A stretch of DNA of 64,000 nucleotides from Coraliomargarita algicola (GCF_033878955.1 NZ_CP138858.1:4491001-4555000), one strand, 5' to 3'. Shown: positions 9,147 to 17,731, counted from the first letter of the stretch. The notes: generated by a model from the sequence alone, not told the origin. Program-made: numbers and translations.

Positions 9147-10274
9147 TTAATCCGCTATCACCTCTACGGGCATGCCTTCGACGTAGTAGGCGATCGGGCT
9201 GGTGGCGACTCGCTCGCCGGGGGCGAGGCCGGCGGTGATGACGACTTCTTCGGCATCGCTTTGAATGATTTGCACGGTGCGTGTGATGAGGGTGTTTGCC
9301 TCTGTGAGGATGTAGACGGTATTGGAGCCACGCAGGGCGTAACGCGGTATTTTGTAGGCATCGCTCAGGCCGCGGCCTTCGATCTCTGCGTGGAGAAAGG
9401 TGCCGCGTCGTAGCGCTGGCTGCTCGGGCTTGGAGTCAAAGGGCGCATTGATTCGAGCCACTGCATAGAGCAGGCGGCTGGTCGGATCGACATTGTCTTC
9501 GATACGAATGAGGGGCGCTTTCCACTGTAGCTCGTTGCCATTTTTATTTTGCGTGAGCGTGACAAAGCGTTGTCGTTTACTGCGCTGATCGAGCAGGGAG
9601 GCTTCTTGTTCGGTGATCGGTAGGCGCACCTCTGCACTTTGAGTTGAGTAGATGCGACCGAGCGGATTGCCGGGGTTGGCGGTGATATATTGTCCCAGGT
9701 CGGCTTGTTTCGTCAGCACAATTCCATCGTAGGGCGCGGTGATTTGGGTGCGCTCCAAATCGCGTTGAGCGCGTTTCAGATTTGCTTCGGCGCTGGCGAT
9801 GCGCGCTTGCGCTTGAGCGAGTTGAGGCTTGCGCAGAGTGAGATCGCTGGCTGCGCCCTCACCGAGAGCTTTCCAATCGGCGGCCGCTTGTTGGGCCTGG
9901 GCTTCTTCCTGTGCCAGTGCTAATTGTGCGTTGGCTAAGTCGGCGGCAGCATTGGCGGCTGCGGCCTCGTAGTCGGCGGGATCGATTTTGATGAGCAGCT
10001 CGCCTTTGCGAAAGCGATTACCGACATTGAACAGCTCCGCCATTTCGATGATGCGGCCACTGACCTCGGCGATGAGATCGGTTTCGGTGGTCGGTAGCAG
10101 CGTGCCTTGGCTCTTGACTGTGAGTTGCACCGATTGAGGCTGCACCGTAATCACTTCGACATTGGTGACCGGGCGCTCAGGTGTGACCTCTGCCGCCTCG
10201 GGCTGTAAGATCACCAGTGCTGCCGTGATGCCGCCGGCGGACAGTAGAATGAGTATGGGAAGGAGGACTTTCAT
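9147..10274 (-). CDS. RND efflux periplasmic adaptor (membrane fusion protein)
   Basis: HlyD/AcrA-type adaptor of 375 residues linking the inner-membrane permease to the TolC-like channel. It has an N-terminal membrane anchor (MKVLLPILILLSAGGITAALVIL). The lipoyl half-motifs (IIEMAELFNVGNRFRKGELLIKIDP and ITAPYDGIVLTKQADLGQYI) flank an alanine/glutamine-rich coiled coil (about residues 105-175). Beta-barrel and membrane-proximal domains follow. The start overlaps the TolC stop as ATGA at 10271-10274, which suggests coupled translation. The next gene downstream is the permease, after the heptamer array. Confidence 0.92.
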   Translation of the reverse strand: MKVLLPILILLSAGGITAALVILQPEAAEVTPERPVTNVEVITVQPQSVQLTVKSQGTLLPTTETDLIAEVSGRIIEMAELFNVGNRFRKGELLIKIDPADYEAAAANAAADLANAQLALAQEEAQAQQAAADWKALGEGAASDLTLRKPQLAQAQARIASAEANLKRAQRDLERTQITAPYDGIVLTKQADLGQYITANPGNPLGRIYSTQSAEVRLPITEQEASLLDQRSKRQRFVTLTQNKNGNELQWKAPLIRIEDNVDPTSRLLYAVARINAPFDSKPEQPALRRGTFLHAEIEGRGLSDAYKIPRYALRGSNTVYILTEANTLITRTVQIIQSDAEEVVITAGLAPGERVATSPIAYYVEGMPVEVIAD

Positions 10275-11842
10275 AAATAGTAGGGGCGTGACTTGTCACG
10301 CCCGCGGTGGGCCAGCTTATTCTCGGCGGGCGTGACAAGTCGCGCCCCTACGTTTTTATCGTAGGTGTGAGCGGAGGGTTGATCCGCAAACTCACCTCCT
10401 AGGGCTAGGTAGAGATCGATTCGGTTTTGTAAGAGCAGGTTGGATACGCCCAACTGACGGCTGCGAGCGCTGTCGGCTGTGCGTTGGGCGTCGAGAGCGC
10501 TGAGAAAATCACCAGTGCCGTTGCGGTAGCGCTCCCAAGCCAGGGTTTCGGTGGCGGCGGCTTCTTCGGCAGCCAATGCGAGCTTGCTTTGTTCGCGGCG
10601 CAGATACTGCTCCGCCGCGAGCGTGCTCTCAACTTCGAAGAAGGCACGTAAGGCGCTGTCGCGATAGTTGGCGGCGGCTTGTTCGCGCAGTGAGGCTGTG
10701 CGGTCGATATTGGCCAGTATGCGGCCGCCTTGGAACAGGGGCTGAGTTAAGTTACCCGCGAGCGACCATACGCTGAAATCGCCATCGAGTAAGTTTTCAA
10801 ATTCCTGTGAGGAGCTCCCGCCGGAAGCGGTCAAACTGATCTGGGGCAAGCGTTCTTTCTGGGCGGCACGTTGCTCGCGCTCGGCAGCAGCGAGTTGGCG
10901 TTCGGCAGCAATCAGGTCTGGCCGGCGCTGTAGTAATTCCGCGGGCAGCCCGGCCGGCACCGAGGCCGGCAGTGCTGGAAAGTTCGGGAGTGTTTCAAAT
11001 TGGCCGGACGGGTAGCGGCCCAGCACGACTTCAAGATTGCGAGTGGCCTGATCCAGCGCGCGTTGGCGGGTGGCACTATCGGCCTCGGCGGAGGCGGCTT
11101 GGGTGCGAATACGGCGCAGGTCGAAGCCTTCGGTCAGGCCGCGTTTGAAGCGTGATTCCAGTGCTTCTTGATTGTTGCGATAGGCCTGTGCCGTGCGTTG
11201 GGCCAGGGCGAGTTGCTGTTGGGCTTCGATTACATTGAGCCAAGCCTTGGTCGTTTGGGCAGCCAATGAGAGTCGGGCGGCATGCAGTTCGGCTTGACTG
11301 CTTTCGGCGCGTGCTCGTGCGGCCGAGCTGCGATCACGCAGGCGGCCCCATAGGTCGAGCTCCCAACTGAGGTTGAGCGCGAGCTCGTAGTTTTCAAAAA
11401 TAACACCACCGGTCGAACTCGGGCCGAAGGTGCTGATCTGCTGCCGTGTGCCATTGAGTCCGAGTCCCGCCTGGGGCATTCGGTCGGCACCTGCGATGCG
11501 AGCCTCGGCGATGGATTGGGCGAAGCGCGCGGCAGTGGCTTCCAGGCCCGGATTGTGGCGCATGGCCTCGGTGACCAGCGCTTCCAGTTGCGGCGAATTA
11601 AAGTCTTTTAGCCATGCGGTGGGCGTGGTGTCGGAGACCTTGCGGCCCCATGTGTCTGGGAGGGTGATTTCGGGCGCACGACTGCGTTCCGGCGAGCTGG
11701 CACAGGCGGCGAGCAGTAAACAGGGTAAAAGTCGTGCGCTGTATTTTAATAAAGTACGGCCATACCGGGGCCCGTTTGGGGCAGGGCTGTTGGTGGGGGG
11801 AGGCCCCAAGCGGTTCTTATACTTAGAAAGTGGAATTTTCAT
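10271..11842 (-). CDS. TolC/NodT-family outer-membrane efflux lipoprotein
   Basis: Outer-membrane channel of the tripartite pump. A lipobox (LLLAAC, about residues 43-48) predicts a lipoprotein anchor. Two TolC repeats follow, each with the long helical pattern (LEALVTEAMRHNPGLEATAARFAQSIAEAR and LQRRPDLIAAERQLAAAEREQRAAQKERLPQISLTAS). The family normally ends near YLALGGEF. Here about 30 further residues (ending in SRPYYL) are encoded mostly by the REP-like palindrome at 10280-10352. The N-terminus also has about 30 unusual Pro-rich residues before the lipoprotein signal (GPPPTNSPAPNGP). The start overlaps the TetR stop by ATGA at 11839-11842 and the stop overlaps the adaptor start, so the operon looks translationally coupled. 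Confidence 0.9.
   Translation of the reverse strand: MKIPLSKYKNRLGPPPTNSPAPNGPRYGRTLLKYSARLLPCLLLAACASSPERSRAPEITLPDTWGRKVSDTTPTAWLKDFNSPQLEALVTEAMRHNPGLEATAARFAQSIAEARIAGADRMPQAGLGLNGTRQQISTFGPSSTGGVIFENYELALNLSWELDLWGRLRDRSSAARARAESSQAELHAARLSLAAQTTKAWLNVIEAQQQLALAQRTAQAYRNNQEALESRFKRGLTEGFDLRRIRTQAASAEADSATRQRALDQATRNLEVVLGRYPSGQFETLPNFPALPASVPAGLPAELLQRRPDLIAAERQLAAAEREQRAAQKERLPQISLTASGGSSSQEFENLLDGDFSVWSLAGNLTQPLFQGGRILANIDRTASLREQAAANYRDSALRAFFEVESTLAAEQYLRREQSKLALAAEEAAATETLAWERYRNGTGDFLSALDAQRTADSARSRQLGVSNLLLQNRIDLYLALGGEFADQPSAHTYDKNVGARLVTPAENKLAHRGRDKSRPYYL
10280..10352. repeat. REP-like double palindrome inside the tolC-type gene
   Basis: 73-base element made of two 26-base arms in inverted order (10280-10305 and 10327-10352) that differ at one position, around a 21-base loop. 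Each arm is itself a hairpin: GGGCGTGAC, TT, GTCACGCCC. It lies within the last codons of the outer-membrane channel gene. A diverged relative lies upstream of lpxB at 16213-16282. This structure fits REP/BIME-type repeats, which are typically mobilised by RAYT transposases. Whether the RAYT at 56782 acts on this family is unknown. Confidence 0.85.
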
Positions 11843-12510
11843 TTTTGTTGGAAGCCTGCGACGACGTAATTCGTCAGTTCCTCCAGTATCCTATCGAGTA
11901 TCGCACTGTTTAACTGACTGCCTGATATAATTTCTAGCCTAACTTCACCCGCGATGGTGCCGATCATGGTGCTGATGCTTAGAAAAAAGCGGAATTGTAT
12001 TTGTTCCTGGGAGAGCTCCGGGCATGTGCGTTGAATCTCGCCCATGAAACGCTTAGAGAGCTCGGCGAAAAACTCTTTGTGTAGATGGATCATGAAATCC
12101 GCCGGTTCCGTCAGCATGCGACCGATGATTTGGACCAGTGTGGTGTCGCTCACACTGTTGGCTCCGATGCCAGCAAAGAGGGGGCGAAACAGAGCGTCGA
12201 AAATAGCCTCAAGGGGAACAGCTGCAGGTGCGTGTTTTTGCACCAATTGATCCAATCCCTTCAGGCGCTGTTGGTTGATCGGCTCGAAGCGCTCATGGAT
12301 CAGCTCACGCATTAGATTCGACTTAGAGCCGAAGTGATAGTTGACCGAGGCAAGGTTGACACCGGCCTCCTTAGTCACTTCGCGTAGGGTCATCGCACGG
12401 TAGCCGCCTTGAGCAAAGATTTTACCAGCCGCTTGGAGTATACGTTGACGTGTTTTATCTGAAACAGAGCCCGTAGGGGTTTGGGAAGGATTCATGTTTG
12501 AAACGATCAT
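11839..12510 (-). CDS. TetR-family repressor of the RND operon
   Basis: 223-residue TetR regulator, first gene of the operon, so probably autoregulatory and responsive to a pump substrate. The N-terminal helix-turn-helix is clear (TRQRILQAAGKIFAQGGYRAMTLREVTKEAGVNLASVNYHFGSKSNLMRELI). The C-terminal half is a ligand-binding helical domain of the CerR/DUF1956-like type. A second ATG six codons in (12495) is an alternative start. A 124-base gap separates it from the degraded ATPase upstream; no operator palindrome was identified with confidence there. Confidence 0.9.
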   Translation of the reverse strand: MIVSNMNPSQTPTGSVSDKTRQRILQAAGKIFAQGGYRAMTLREVTKEAGVNLASVNYHFGSKSNLMRELIHERFEPINQQRLKGLDQLVQKHAPAAVPLEAIFDALFRPLFAGIGANSVSDTTLVQIIGRMLTEPADFMIHLHKEFFAELSKRFMGEIQRTCPELSQEQIQFRFFLSISTMIGTIAGEVRLEIISGSQLNSAILDRILEELTNYVVAGFQQK

Positions 12511-12634
12511 TTAATACGGCCAGAGGTCAATCTTACGTTCACTTATGGTATGTGATAAGACCCCCCCCATTTTCAGCCTTCGACTATTCGGGCTCGCCTA
12601 ACAGGAAACTTTCGGCGCGCAGTCTGGGACGAGT

Positions 12635-13315
12635 TCATTCTCTTTGACCTCTAGGTGCATGTTCGACCGTCTGACCCGATTTGATTTCGATTGGGATGAG
12701 TTGCCCGCCACGATCCATCAACACATCGATCTCATGCCCCGTGTTATTGCGCCAGAACGAGAGATTGTTGCGTAGTCCCAGATTGAAGCGGCCTTTCAAC
12801 AGTTCCAGAATTACCCAATTTTCAAAAAGTGCGCCCCGCAGTGGATGCGTATCCAACTGCTGCGGGCTCTCGATACCAAGTAGGCGAATCGCGAGTCCAA
12901 CATCGTAGAAATAAATCTTTGGGGTCTTCACCAAGCGCTTGCGATAATTCTTATGGTGCGGTTGTAAACGGAACGCGACATAGGAGGCTTCGAGCACCGA
13001 TAACCACTTGCCCACTGTGCCGTGATTCAGACCGCAGTCGCTGCCGATGCGGCTCGCGTTGAAGAGCTGTCCAATGTTGCCGGCGCAAAGTGCGAGAAAA
13101 CGCTGGAAAAGATGGGTATCCTGAACTTGAAGAATTTGGCGCACGTCCCGCTCAACATAAGTCGTGATATAGGCGTCATACCAAAACTGAGGGTCAATTT
13201 GCTGGTCAAAGATGGGTGGGTAGCCTCCCTTCCAAAGTGTCTCATTCAGGCTGCTCGGTTGCGTCGCTGCCAGTTCGCGGAGGCCATTCGTCTGAGTATC
13301 GGCTCTATTTGGCGA
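12635..13315 (-). pseudogene. Remnant of a DUF4143-type AAA ATPase
   Basis: Only the C-terminal part of an ATPase of the AAA/DUF4143 type remains. The open frame starts after a TGA at 13316-13318 and reads NETLWKGGYPPIFDQQID, FWYDAYITTYVERDVRQIL, LNHGTVGKWLSVLEASYVAF and then the DUF4143 nuclease-like ending FENWVILELLKGRFN, DVLMDRGGQLIPIEIKSGQT. No Walker A or B motif precedes it. The usual end after IEIKSGQT is also replaced by EHAPRGQRE and a stop. Loss at both ends suggests a decaying gene. The GTG at 13144 is not the original start, since family sequence continues upstream of it. Confidence 0.8.
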
Positions 13316-13454
13316 TCAATCACAGCCCGTTTTTACAAATTGATAATCTAAATGTCAATTTGTAGGATTGGCAAGTTCGCGCTGCAAGGGTGAGGGCGAA
13401 ATTCAGGTAATGTCGATGCGCGGCAGACTGATTGGTGGGGTTAGTCGGCTTTCA

Positions 13455-13961
13455 TTAAAGTAACTCTAAACCAGGGCGAAGGACAAACGACGCATACGCA
13501 GAGCGGAGCATTTCGAAGGTGCGCACACATGGGACATCAAACACCTGTGCGACTGTCGGGATTTTTACTTTTCGACGTTCGCCTTCGATGTGCACTTCGT
13601 GGCTGACGAGTATATATCCATGCGCTTTCGCGTAGGCGATGAGCAGCGGATCTGCTTTGGAAAGAAAATCGCGTTTGGCGGCGTCTTTAAATTCGGATGC
13701 TTGCACCCATTGAACGATTCTGCCGAGTTCTATGGTTGTGGCCGCATCGATGGGCAGAAAGAAGCCAGTCGGGCAATCATTCGCCCAGTCAACTAACTCA
13801 TCTTGTCCATCCCGGATTTCTTCGAGCACGGGTTCGATACTATACAGCGTCCCTTGCTGATGCTTTAACGCGAGCCAGTCCCAGAACCCCGGACACAAAT
13901 CGAATGCGTAGTATTCGTTCTTCGCCTGAATCAGTGTGTTGGTGTCTAGTAGGTAAGCCAT
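13455..13961 (-). CDS. PIN-domain DUF4411 protein, probable toxin
   Basis: 168-residue PIN-like protein of the DUF4411 family, probably an RNase toxin. The first acidic residue is in the N-terminal LLDTNTLIQAK. Further conserved acidic residues lie in VLEEIRDGQDELVDW and KADPLLIAYAKAHGYILVSHE, the usual PIN order. It ends with VFDVPCVRTFEMLRS, typical of DUF4411. It starts 2 bases after the stop of the upstream XRE/ImmA gene, so the two are co-transcribed with the presumed antitoxin first. Known: DUF4411 is often paired with XRE-COG2856 proteins in type II toxin-antitoxin loci. Toxicity here is inferred. Confidence 0.85.
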   Translation of the reverse strand: MAYLLDTNTLIQAKNEYYAFDLCPGFWDWLALKHQQGTLYSIEPVLEEIRDGQDELVDWANDCPTGFFLPIDAATTIELGRIVQWVQASEFKDAAKRDFLSKADPLLIAYAKAHGYILVSHEVHIEGERRKVKIPTVAQVFDVPCVRTFEMLRSAYASFVLRPGLELL

Positions 13962-13963
13962 GC

Positions 13964-15130
13964 CTAGACGTTAAAGTGCAATTGACGGGCGAAGTTGTTA
14001 AACGTCTCGGTCTTGCGCACGCCTAACAGGCTGTAAGCCTCGCGATAGGGCGTGCGGCCTTCCAAGGCGCTGCCAATCAGTGCCTGCGCGAAGCGACGAC
14101 CGACTTGCACATGTTTCGAGGCGTAATAGTTGCCGCCGCCACCTTTTGCCTTCTGCTTGGCTTGAATGGCCGCGAAGCGGTCTTCTTCGTCTTTGTAAAG
14201 CTTGCGGAAGGTCGCAGCATCAAGCTCCTCAATGTCGCGCAGGCGACGCAGGATCACCAGCGAGCTGACTTTGAAATGCCGCACGAGGCGACGAATCGGA
14301 TCGTCGTCCTCTTGCGCGAGTGCCAATTGGGCGCGCAGTGCATCGAGCGGCACCAACACTTCGGCGGCGACTTGATTGCAAAACTGCTCTACACGCGCGC
14401 TGGGCGCGTAGGTGCTGACTAGATTCGAGACGCCGGACAGCCCCAACCACAGATGCACCAGTTCATGCACTAAGGTAAACATTTGGGCGGCGTGGCTGTC
14501 TTTAGAATTAATAAAGATCAGCGGCGCGTAGGGGTCGCTCAGAGCGAAGCCACGAAACTCTTTCACCAGCAAAGGGCGGTGGGTATTGCTCTTCGCCATG
14601 CCGGTGCGGGTGACCAGGATGCCGTGCGCCTCGCACTGCTCAAACATCAGGTTGAGGGCGGCCTTCCAGTCGCTTGCTTCTGCGCGCGTGGCGCTGTCGA
14701 AGCCGAAATGATGGCGAATCCGCTCGCCGACTGCAGCGGGCGCGTCTTCCAGCCCGATGCTACCGATGTAGTCGAGCCGAGGCTCGCCCATTTCGATCAA
14801 ATAATCGCGATACCAAGCCTGCTTGCTCATCGCATCGAAGAGCACATCCAGTAGTTCCGGACTCGGGCGTTTTGGCTCTTCGCTGCCGACGGTGCGGAAA
14901 TCGCTGATCGGCAATTGCTCTAGTGGTGGCTCTTCCAGAAACAGGTAACCGAAAGGCGTATGCGTTTTCTCAGCCAGCTTTTCGGCGCGTTTATAAGTCA
15001 GCGTTCCGTCTTGCTCCCACTGCAGCACTTTCTCCTCGGTCGTGCTCAACTTCTTAGCCAGCGCAGCCGCATCCAGCCCCGCGCGTTCGCGGGCCCATCG
15101 CAGGACTATTGGCTGGAGACTAATATTCAC
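13964..15130 (-). CDS. XRE-ImmA/IrrE metallopeptidase-like protein, probable antitoxin
   Basis: 388 residues with two domains. The N-terminal XRE helix-turn-helix (LRWARERAGLDAAALAKKLSTTEEKVLQWEQDG) should bind the operon promoter. The central COG2856 zinc-peptidase-like domain carries the HExxH motif (LVHELVHLWLGLSG). It continues with NQVAAEVLVPLDALRAQ and ends with GRRFAQALIGSALEGRTPYREAYSLLGV, the usual tail of this type. It comes first in the pair with the PIN protein. The 15131-15255 gap separates it from the divergent Gfo/Idh gene and should hold both promoters. Confidence 0.88.
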   Translation of the reverse strand: MNISLQPIVLRWARERAGLDAAALAKKLSTTEEKVLQWEQDGTLTYKRAEKLAEKTHTPFGYLFLEEPPLEQLPISDFRTVGSEEPKRPSPELLDVLFDAMSKQAWYRDYLIEMGEPRLDYIGSIGLEDAPAAVGERIRHHFGFDSATRAEASDWKAALNLMFEQCEAHGILVTRTGMAKSNTHRPLLVKEFRGFALSDPYAPLIFINSKDSHAAQMFTLVHELVHLWLGLSGVSNLVSTYAPSARVEQFCNQVAAEVLVPLDALRAQLALAQEDDDPIRRLVRHFKVSSLVILRRLRDIEELDAATFRKLYKDEEDRFAAIQAKQKAKGGGGNYYASKHVQVGRRFAQALIGSALEGRTPYREAYSLLGVRKTETFNNFARQLHFNV

Positions 15131-15261
15131 TTAAGTAAGAGAACGCGAAACGGTCGCGTATTTCAAGGCTGAGTTTAAGGGACTCAATTTGTCGGGCGAA
15201 GGTCTAAATATTCTACGATTCGCGCCTTGTCAGTTTATCTGGCTAAAGTTTTGCTGTGGCC

Positions 15262-16188
15262 ATGACTGAGCAATCAAAAATTCGCTGTGGCGTTGTCGGG
15301 ACTGGCTATTTGGGGCAGCACCATGCGCGTATCTATGCGGCTCTGGAGAGCTGTGAGCTGGTTGGGATCGTGGAGGCCGACGATGCCCGTGCGGAGGAGA
15401 TTTGCGGGAAATATAATTGTCAACGCTTTGACACCGCTGCGGCTTTGGCGGCGGCCTGCGACGCGGTGAGCGTGGTGGTGCCGACGGATAAGCACTGTGA
15501 GGTGGCGGTGCCGCTTTTGGAAGGAGGCTGTCATTTGCTGATCGAGAAGCCGCTCTGCACCAGCCTGGACGAGGCGGAGCAAATCTTGGCTGCCGCGAAA
15601 TCGCAGGGCTGCATCGTACAGGTGGGCCACATTGAGCATTATAATCCGGTGATGGGCTATTTGGAAAATGCGGTCACTCAGCCTCAGTTTATCACTGCAG
15701 ACCGTTTGGCGCCATTTAATCCACGTGGCACCGAAGTGGGCGTGGTCCTGGACCTGATGATCCACGATATCGGTGTGATTTTGGCGCTGGTGCGTTCGCC
15801 TGTGAAGCAAGTGGATGCGGTGGGAGTCAATGTGCTCTCGAACTCGGAGGACATCGCGAATGCACGCATTACCTTTGAAAACGGCTGTGTGGCCAATATC
15901 AACACCAGCCGTGTCAGCCAAAAGAAGGTGCGCGAGATTCGCGTGTTTCAGCCGCAGAACTATTTATCTATCAACTTCCAGGAGCAGAGCGGTCACTTCC
16001 TGCGCAAAGAGGGAGCCGAGCTGGTGCGGGAAGAGATTCCCATCGAAAAAGACGAACCACTCAAGCTGGAGTTGGAATCCTTCGTTCAAGTAGTCCGAAG
16101 TGCAGGGAAGCCAAAAGTCGGTGCCGAGCTGGGCAAGTCGGCGCTGGAGCTGGCGATCCAGGTTACGGAGTTGATTCACGCGAAGTAA
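15262..16188 (+). CDS. Gfo/Idh/MocA oxidoreductase linked to lpxB
   Basis: NAD(P)-dependent sugar dehydrogenase family. The Rossmann motif is at the N-terminus (GVVGTGYLGQHHARIYAAL), EKPL is the conserved strand of the family (LLIEKPLCTSLDEAEQ), and GHIEHYNP with DLMIHDIGV marks the catalytic half. A GTG two codons earlier (15256) is also possible; I chose the ATG. lpxB follows on the same strand, separated by a REP-like repeat. Known: the Gfo/Idh enzyme GnnA oxidises UDP-GlcNAc on the way to the 3-amino sugar used in some lipid A, and in some genomes lies beside lpx genes. A GnnA-like role is an inference from location; no GnnB aminotransferase is visible here. Confidence 0.85.
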   Translation: MTEQSKIRCGVVGTGYLGQHHARIYAALESCELVGIVEADDARAEEICGKYNCQRFDTAAALAAACDAVSVVVPTDKHCEVAVPLLEGGCHLLIEKPLCTSLDEAEQILAAAKSQGCIVQVGHIEHYNPVMGYLENAVTQPQFITADRLAPFNPRGTEVGVVLDLMIHDIGVILALVRSPVKQVDAVGVNVLSNSEDIANARITFENGCVANINTSRVSQKKVREIRVFQPQNYLSINFQEQSGHFLRKEGAELVREEIPIEKDEPLKLELESFVQVVRSAGKPKVGAELGKSALELAIQVTELIHAK

Positions 16189-16212
16189 TGACTGCTTGTC
16201 GTGATTATAAAT

Positions 16213-16282
16213 GTAGGGGCGTCACTTGTGACGCCCGCCGAGCACTTCGCTTTTCGAGCTGCGCAGGGCACAAGCCCCTACG
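16213..16282. repeat. REP-like palindrome before lpxB
   Basis: 70-base element related to the one at 10280-10352. The left arm (16213-16238) keeps the hairpin but has two base changes that compensate each other: GGGCGTCAC, TT, GTGACGCCC in place of GGGCGTGAC, TT, GTCACGCCC. The right side is more diverged but ends with the inverted terminal GCCCCTAC. It sits between the Gfo/Idh stop and lpxB and reads open in the lpxB frame, so automatic start calling can place the lpxB start 40 codons too early. Confidence 0.8.
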
Positions 16283-16320
16283 GTGGTCCATGCGGTGTTA
16301 TTCCACGAATTTTCTCCAGT

Positions 16321-17505
16321 ATGTCTAATTCACTTCCAGCCACTACGGATTTTCCGGCGCCGATTAATGGGCAGCCTGATCTGCTGATCATCGCGGGCGA
16401 ACACTCCGGCGATGAGCATGCGGCACAATTGCTGACGGATCTGCGGCGACAACAGCCCGAGCTAAAAGTGGCCTGCTTAGGTGGGGTGGAGCTACAGGCG
16501 GCAGGTGCACAACTGCTCTACGACCTGACGGCGGTCTCGATCGTTGGCTTTGTCGAAGTGGTGCGGCATTATAGTTTTTTCAAAGGACTCTTTGATCGCA
16601 CCTTGGAATGGATCGAGCGCTACCAGCCGAAGCATATTTGCTTTGTTGATTATCCCGGATTCAACTTGCGCTTGGCCGATCAATTGGCGCAGCGCGGACT
16701 CAGTTGTAAGGGGGGCGGTTCGATCGGGCTCAGTTATTACATCGGTCCGCAAGTGTGGGCTTGGAAGGCGAAACGTCGTTTTAAAATGGCGGATCTGATT
16801 GATCGACTCGGTGTGATTTTTCCCTTCGAAGTGGATTGCTTTGCGGATACCGAACTGCCGACTGAGTTTGTGGGACATCCTTTTGTGCGCGAGGCTTGGC
16901 AGGCACCTTTTCGCTATGATGCCAGTGCTCCGGTTCTACTTTTGCCGGGGAGCCGTCCTGCGGCGGTGGGGCGCATTTTTCCATTGTTGTTGGCAGGCTT
17001 CCGCCAAGCCCGCGGCTCACATCCTGATTTGCAGGCGACGGTGGTGTATCCGAGTGAGCAAATACGTGCGCAGTTGGAGGCGGTGCTGGCTGCCGAGCCC
17101 GATTTGGCTGCGCATATTCAATTGGTGGCCAATTCGCAGCAGAGTCTGCCGGCGAGTGCCGTGTTGATGAGCTCCGGCACCATGTCTTTGGCCTGTGCAT
17201 TGTCCGCGATTCCCGGGGCGATTGCTTATCGCTTGAACCCGATGAGTTATTGGATCGGGCGCATGTTGGTGAAAGTTAAATATATCGGGATTGCTAATTT
17301 GTTGCTGGATCGTCCGCTGCACCCCGAGTTCATTCAAGATGCGGCGAGTGCGTCGCAGTTGAGCCGTCAGTTGATACGTGCGCTCGAAGACCCGGCTGCC
17401 GCGGAGCAGGCGGCCGCCGGGGCGCAGGAATTATGCGAGCTCTTACATGCTGGCAGTGACGCCAGTGCCGCGGTTTGGTTGGCCCAAGGTCTGCTTGAAT
17501 CCTAG
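16321..17505 (+). CDS. lpxB: Lipid-A-disaccharide synthase
   Basis: GT19 enzyme that joins UDP-2,3-diacylglucosamine to lipid X to form the lipid A disaccharide at the inner membrane face. Family landmarks are LLIIAGEHSGDEHAAQLL near the start, VGFVEVVRHY, CFVDYPGFNLRLADQL, YYIGPQVWAWKAKR, VIFPFE and FVGHPFV, then LLLPGSRPAAVGRIFPLLL and SSGTMSLACAL. The open frame extends upstream to 16201, but the extra residues are encoded by the REP-like repeat, so the ATG at 16321 (MSNSLPATTDF) is preferred. Length from there, 394 residues, fits the family. Probably co-transcribed with the Gfo/Idh gene. Confidence 0.93.
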   Translation: MSNSLPATTDFPAPINGQPDLLIIAGEHSGDEHAAQLLTDLRRQQPELKVACLGGVELQAAGAQLLYDLTAVSIVGFVEVVRHYSFFKGLFDRTLEWIERYQPKHICFVDYPGFNLRLADQLAQRGLSCKGGGSIGLSYYIGPQVWAWKAKRRFKMADLIDRLGVIFPFEVDCFADTELPTEFVGHPFVREAWQAPFRYDASAPVLLLPGSRPAAVGRIFPLLLAGFRQARGSHPDLQATVVYPSEQIRAQLEAVLAAEPDLAAHIQLVANSQQSLPASAVLMSSGTMSLACALSAIPGAIAYRLNPMSYWIGRMLVKVKYIGIANLLLDRPLHPEFIQDAASASQLSRQLIRALEDPAAAEQAAAGAQELCELLHAGSDASAAVWLAQGLLES

Positions 17506-17590
17506 CATCTGTCGGTCAGACGGATTAGGTCAGGCTAGAATTGTAGCATTCGTTGTTAGGCGGACAAGACCGGCATTTGCTTGGCCTGGA

Positions 17591-17630
17591 ATTACCAGTG
17601 TTTTTGAGGCTTATTATTGGCACTGGTAAT
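17591..17630. repeat. Inverted repeat downstream of lpxB
   Basis: Perfect ten-base arms, ATTACCAGTG at 17591-17600 and CACTGGTAAT at 17621-17630, with a 20-base spacer. It lies in the 226-base gap between lpxB and the cytochrome gene. It could form a terminator-like hairpin but has no T-run after the second arm. Function unknown. Confidence 0.45.
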
Positions 17631-17731
17631 GCGACTCGATGTCATGCTTTGCGTTGTATTCATGAGATTCAATCGCATGAGTTGGGGGGCCTTGTTTTCG
17701 TCCATTTGTCGTGAACTTATAGTTTAAAAAC

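Noticed and set aside
8920..9147. 75-codon His/Ser-rich open frame
   Set aside because: It is a translation of the heptamer array. Its openness follows from the repeat period being a multiple of three, and it has no ribosome binding site.
16201..16320. 40 extra N-terminal codons for lpxB
   Set aside because: They are encoded mostly by the REP-like repeat, and the family start is near the ATG at 16321.
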